The position numbers and the translations under genes are program-made. A stretch of 6,101 nucleotides of DNA from Bacillota bacterium (GTDB lineage: Bacteria; Bacillota; Clostridia; Christensenellales; CAG-138), in contig JAEXTB010000327.1 in the NCBI GenBank assembly GCA_023453725.1, positions 1-6,101 of the forward strand, read 5' to 3'. Below the pieces are notes generated by a model. It was not told where the DNA came from and did not search any database. It worked only from the letters and a program-made list of their open reading frames with translations. This document shows positions 5,207 to 6,101 of this stretch, piece by piece; positions within the stretch are counted from its first letter, which is position 1, and each line of letters begins with the position of its first letter.

Positions 5207-6101
5207 CACAGAAGAAAACAAAGACCCCGGGCAAGCAGAGTATTATACAATTGTCTATATTGGCGGTATTGGTTCTTATGGTCATCGGCCTGGGCGCGCT
5301 TGTGGCAATGCCCGGGCAGGCAGCGGAGGACACACCGTTGTTGGTGGAAGGAACACAGGAGGCGGCAAACGCAAAGCCCGACAGCACGGTCTTGGGTGGC
5401 TCGGTCCCTTCCCCCACTCCCACAATGGCCGCAACGCCGACAACGCCTGTAACCAGTCCCGCTCCAAGCGAGATCCCCAAAAGCACACAAACGCCCAGAC
5501 CGACAAAGACACCTGCGCCGGAGCCGACAGCAAAACCTTCGCCCACACCGGAACCCACGAAAAAGCCGGAGAAATCATCCGGCAAGCCGCTTTCCGGTAA
5601 AATCATCGGCATTGATCCGGGGCATCAGAAACATGCCAACCGGGAGCAGGAGCCGATTGCGCCGGGTTCTGACAAAACCAAGGATAAGGTCTCTTCCGGT
5701 ACCTATGGGCGGTTTACGGGTGTGCGCGAATATGAGGTTGCGCTTCAGGTCGGCCTCAAGTTAAGAGACATGCTGGAGGATCTGGGTGCACAAGTTGTAA
5801 TGACCCGTACGAAAAACGATGTAAATCTCTCCAACATCGACCGGGCAAAGATATTCAACAAGGCCGATGTGGATCTTGGCGTTCGGCTGCACTGCAATGG
5901 CAGCGATGATGCCGACGTGCACGGTGCGTTCATGCTCGTACCCAAAAGCAAGGAGTACCCGTATTATGATCACTGCGTGCGGGCGGCAAAAAAGATACTT
6001 GCCGCATACGGGGAGGCCACAGGCATCAGCGTGAAAAAGGGGATTACTTACCGAGACGATCAGACTGGGTTCAATTGGTGCGAGCGTCCCACGGTGAATA
6101 T
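5203..6101 (+). CDS. N-acetylmuramoyl-L-alanine amidase (Amidase_3 type), partial at the right edge
   Basis: The frame runs from GTG 5203 to the window end (299 complete codons). It is a zinc peptidoglycan hydrolase of the Amidase_3 family, which cuts the bond between N-acetylmuramic acid and L-alanine of the stem peptide. A lysine-rich start is followed by a hydrophobic segment (about 13-36), either a membrane anchor or a signal peptide with possible cleavage near GQA-AED. A Pro/Thr-rich linker of about 60 residues (68-128) comes next. The catalytic domain starts with KIIGIDPGH (H141, first zinc ligand), then EYEVAL (E176, second ligand) and LHCNGS (H230, third ligand). The family normally has GHGG and SIHANS at the first and last sites. 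The gap from H141 to E176 is longer than usual and contains EPIAPGS and VSSGTYG. The last part of the domain, with the catalytic Glu expected near its end, lies outside the window. GTGA overlap with hflX suggests translational coupling. Confidence 0.92.
   Translation, partial: MTQKKTKTPGKQSIIQLSILAVLVLMVIGLGALVAMPGQAAEDTPLLVEGTQEAANAKPDSTVLGGSVPSPTPTMAATPTTPVTSPAPSEIPKSTQTPRPTKTPAPEPTAKPSPTPEPTKKPEKSSGKPLSGKIIGIDPGHQKHANREQEPIAPGSDKTKDKVSSGTYGRFTGVREYEVALQVGLKLRDMLEDLGAQVVMTRTKNDVNLSNIDRAKIFNKADVDLGVRLHCNGSDDADVHGAFMLVPKSKEYPYYDHCVRAAKKILAAYGEATGISVKKGITYRDDQTGFNWCERPTVN

Noticed and set aside
5094..5612. 172-residue minus-strand frame rich in Gly/Val that looks like a membrane protein
   Set aside because: It is the reverse of the amidase N-terminus and its Pro/Thr linker; the Gly/Val pattern is the mirror of ACN/CCN codons.

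Overview
This window looks like chromosomal DNA of a low-to-mid GC Gram-positive anaerobe of the class Clostridia. The evidence is a sortase-type LPNTG surface protein, a VanW-family protein, an HflX GTPase with a long N-terminal extension, AAGGAG-type ribosome binding sites and proline/threonine-rich wall linkers. The base composition is moderately GC-rich, which would suit Christensenellales- or Oscillospirales-like gut bacteria, but that placement is a guess.

Layout. Positions 1-356 (+) hold the C-terminal end of a cell-wall-anchored surface protein. It is followed by a strong GC-rich hairpin at 411-442, which separates it from a convergent gene. Positions 527-1423 (-) encode an OGG1-type 8-oxoguanine DNA glycosylase/AP lyase. 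Positions 1424-1804 are a divergent intergenic region. On the minus strand it carries an extended -10 promoter very close to the glycosylase start. On the plus strand it carries a candidate promoter, a striking 11-bp perfect inverted repeat, a small hairpin and two possible leader peptides.

Positions 1805-3334 (+) encode a membrane-anchored VanW-family protein. After a 105-bp gap with two hairpins comes hflX at 3440-5206. Its stop codon overlaps by 4 bp the GTG start of a membrane-anchored or secreted N-acetylmuramoyl-L-alanine amidase, which runs off the right edge.

How the genes fit together. The plus-strand genes look like one transcription unit or an attenuated series: a wall-associated VanW protein, a ribosome-associated GTPase and a peptidoglycan hydrolase. 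Three of the five genes act at the cell surface. The glycosylase is an unrelated divergent DNA-repair gene.

The most notable points are a complete JAMM/RadC-like metal-site signature in the HflX N-terminal extension, the palindromic site at the presumed vanW-family promoter, the possibly leaderless glycosylase mRNA, and the hairpins between the VanW gene and hflX. I see no clear new multi-gene defence or mobile system, no tRNA or rRNA, no CRISPR array and no insertion sequence.
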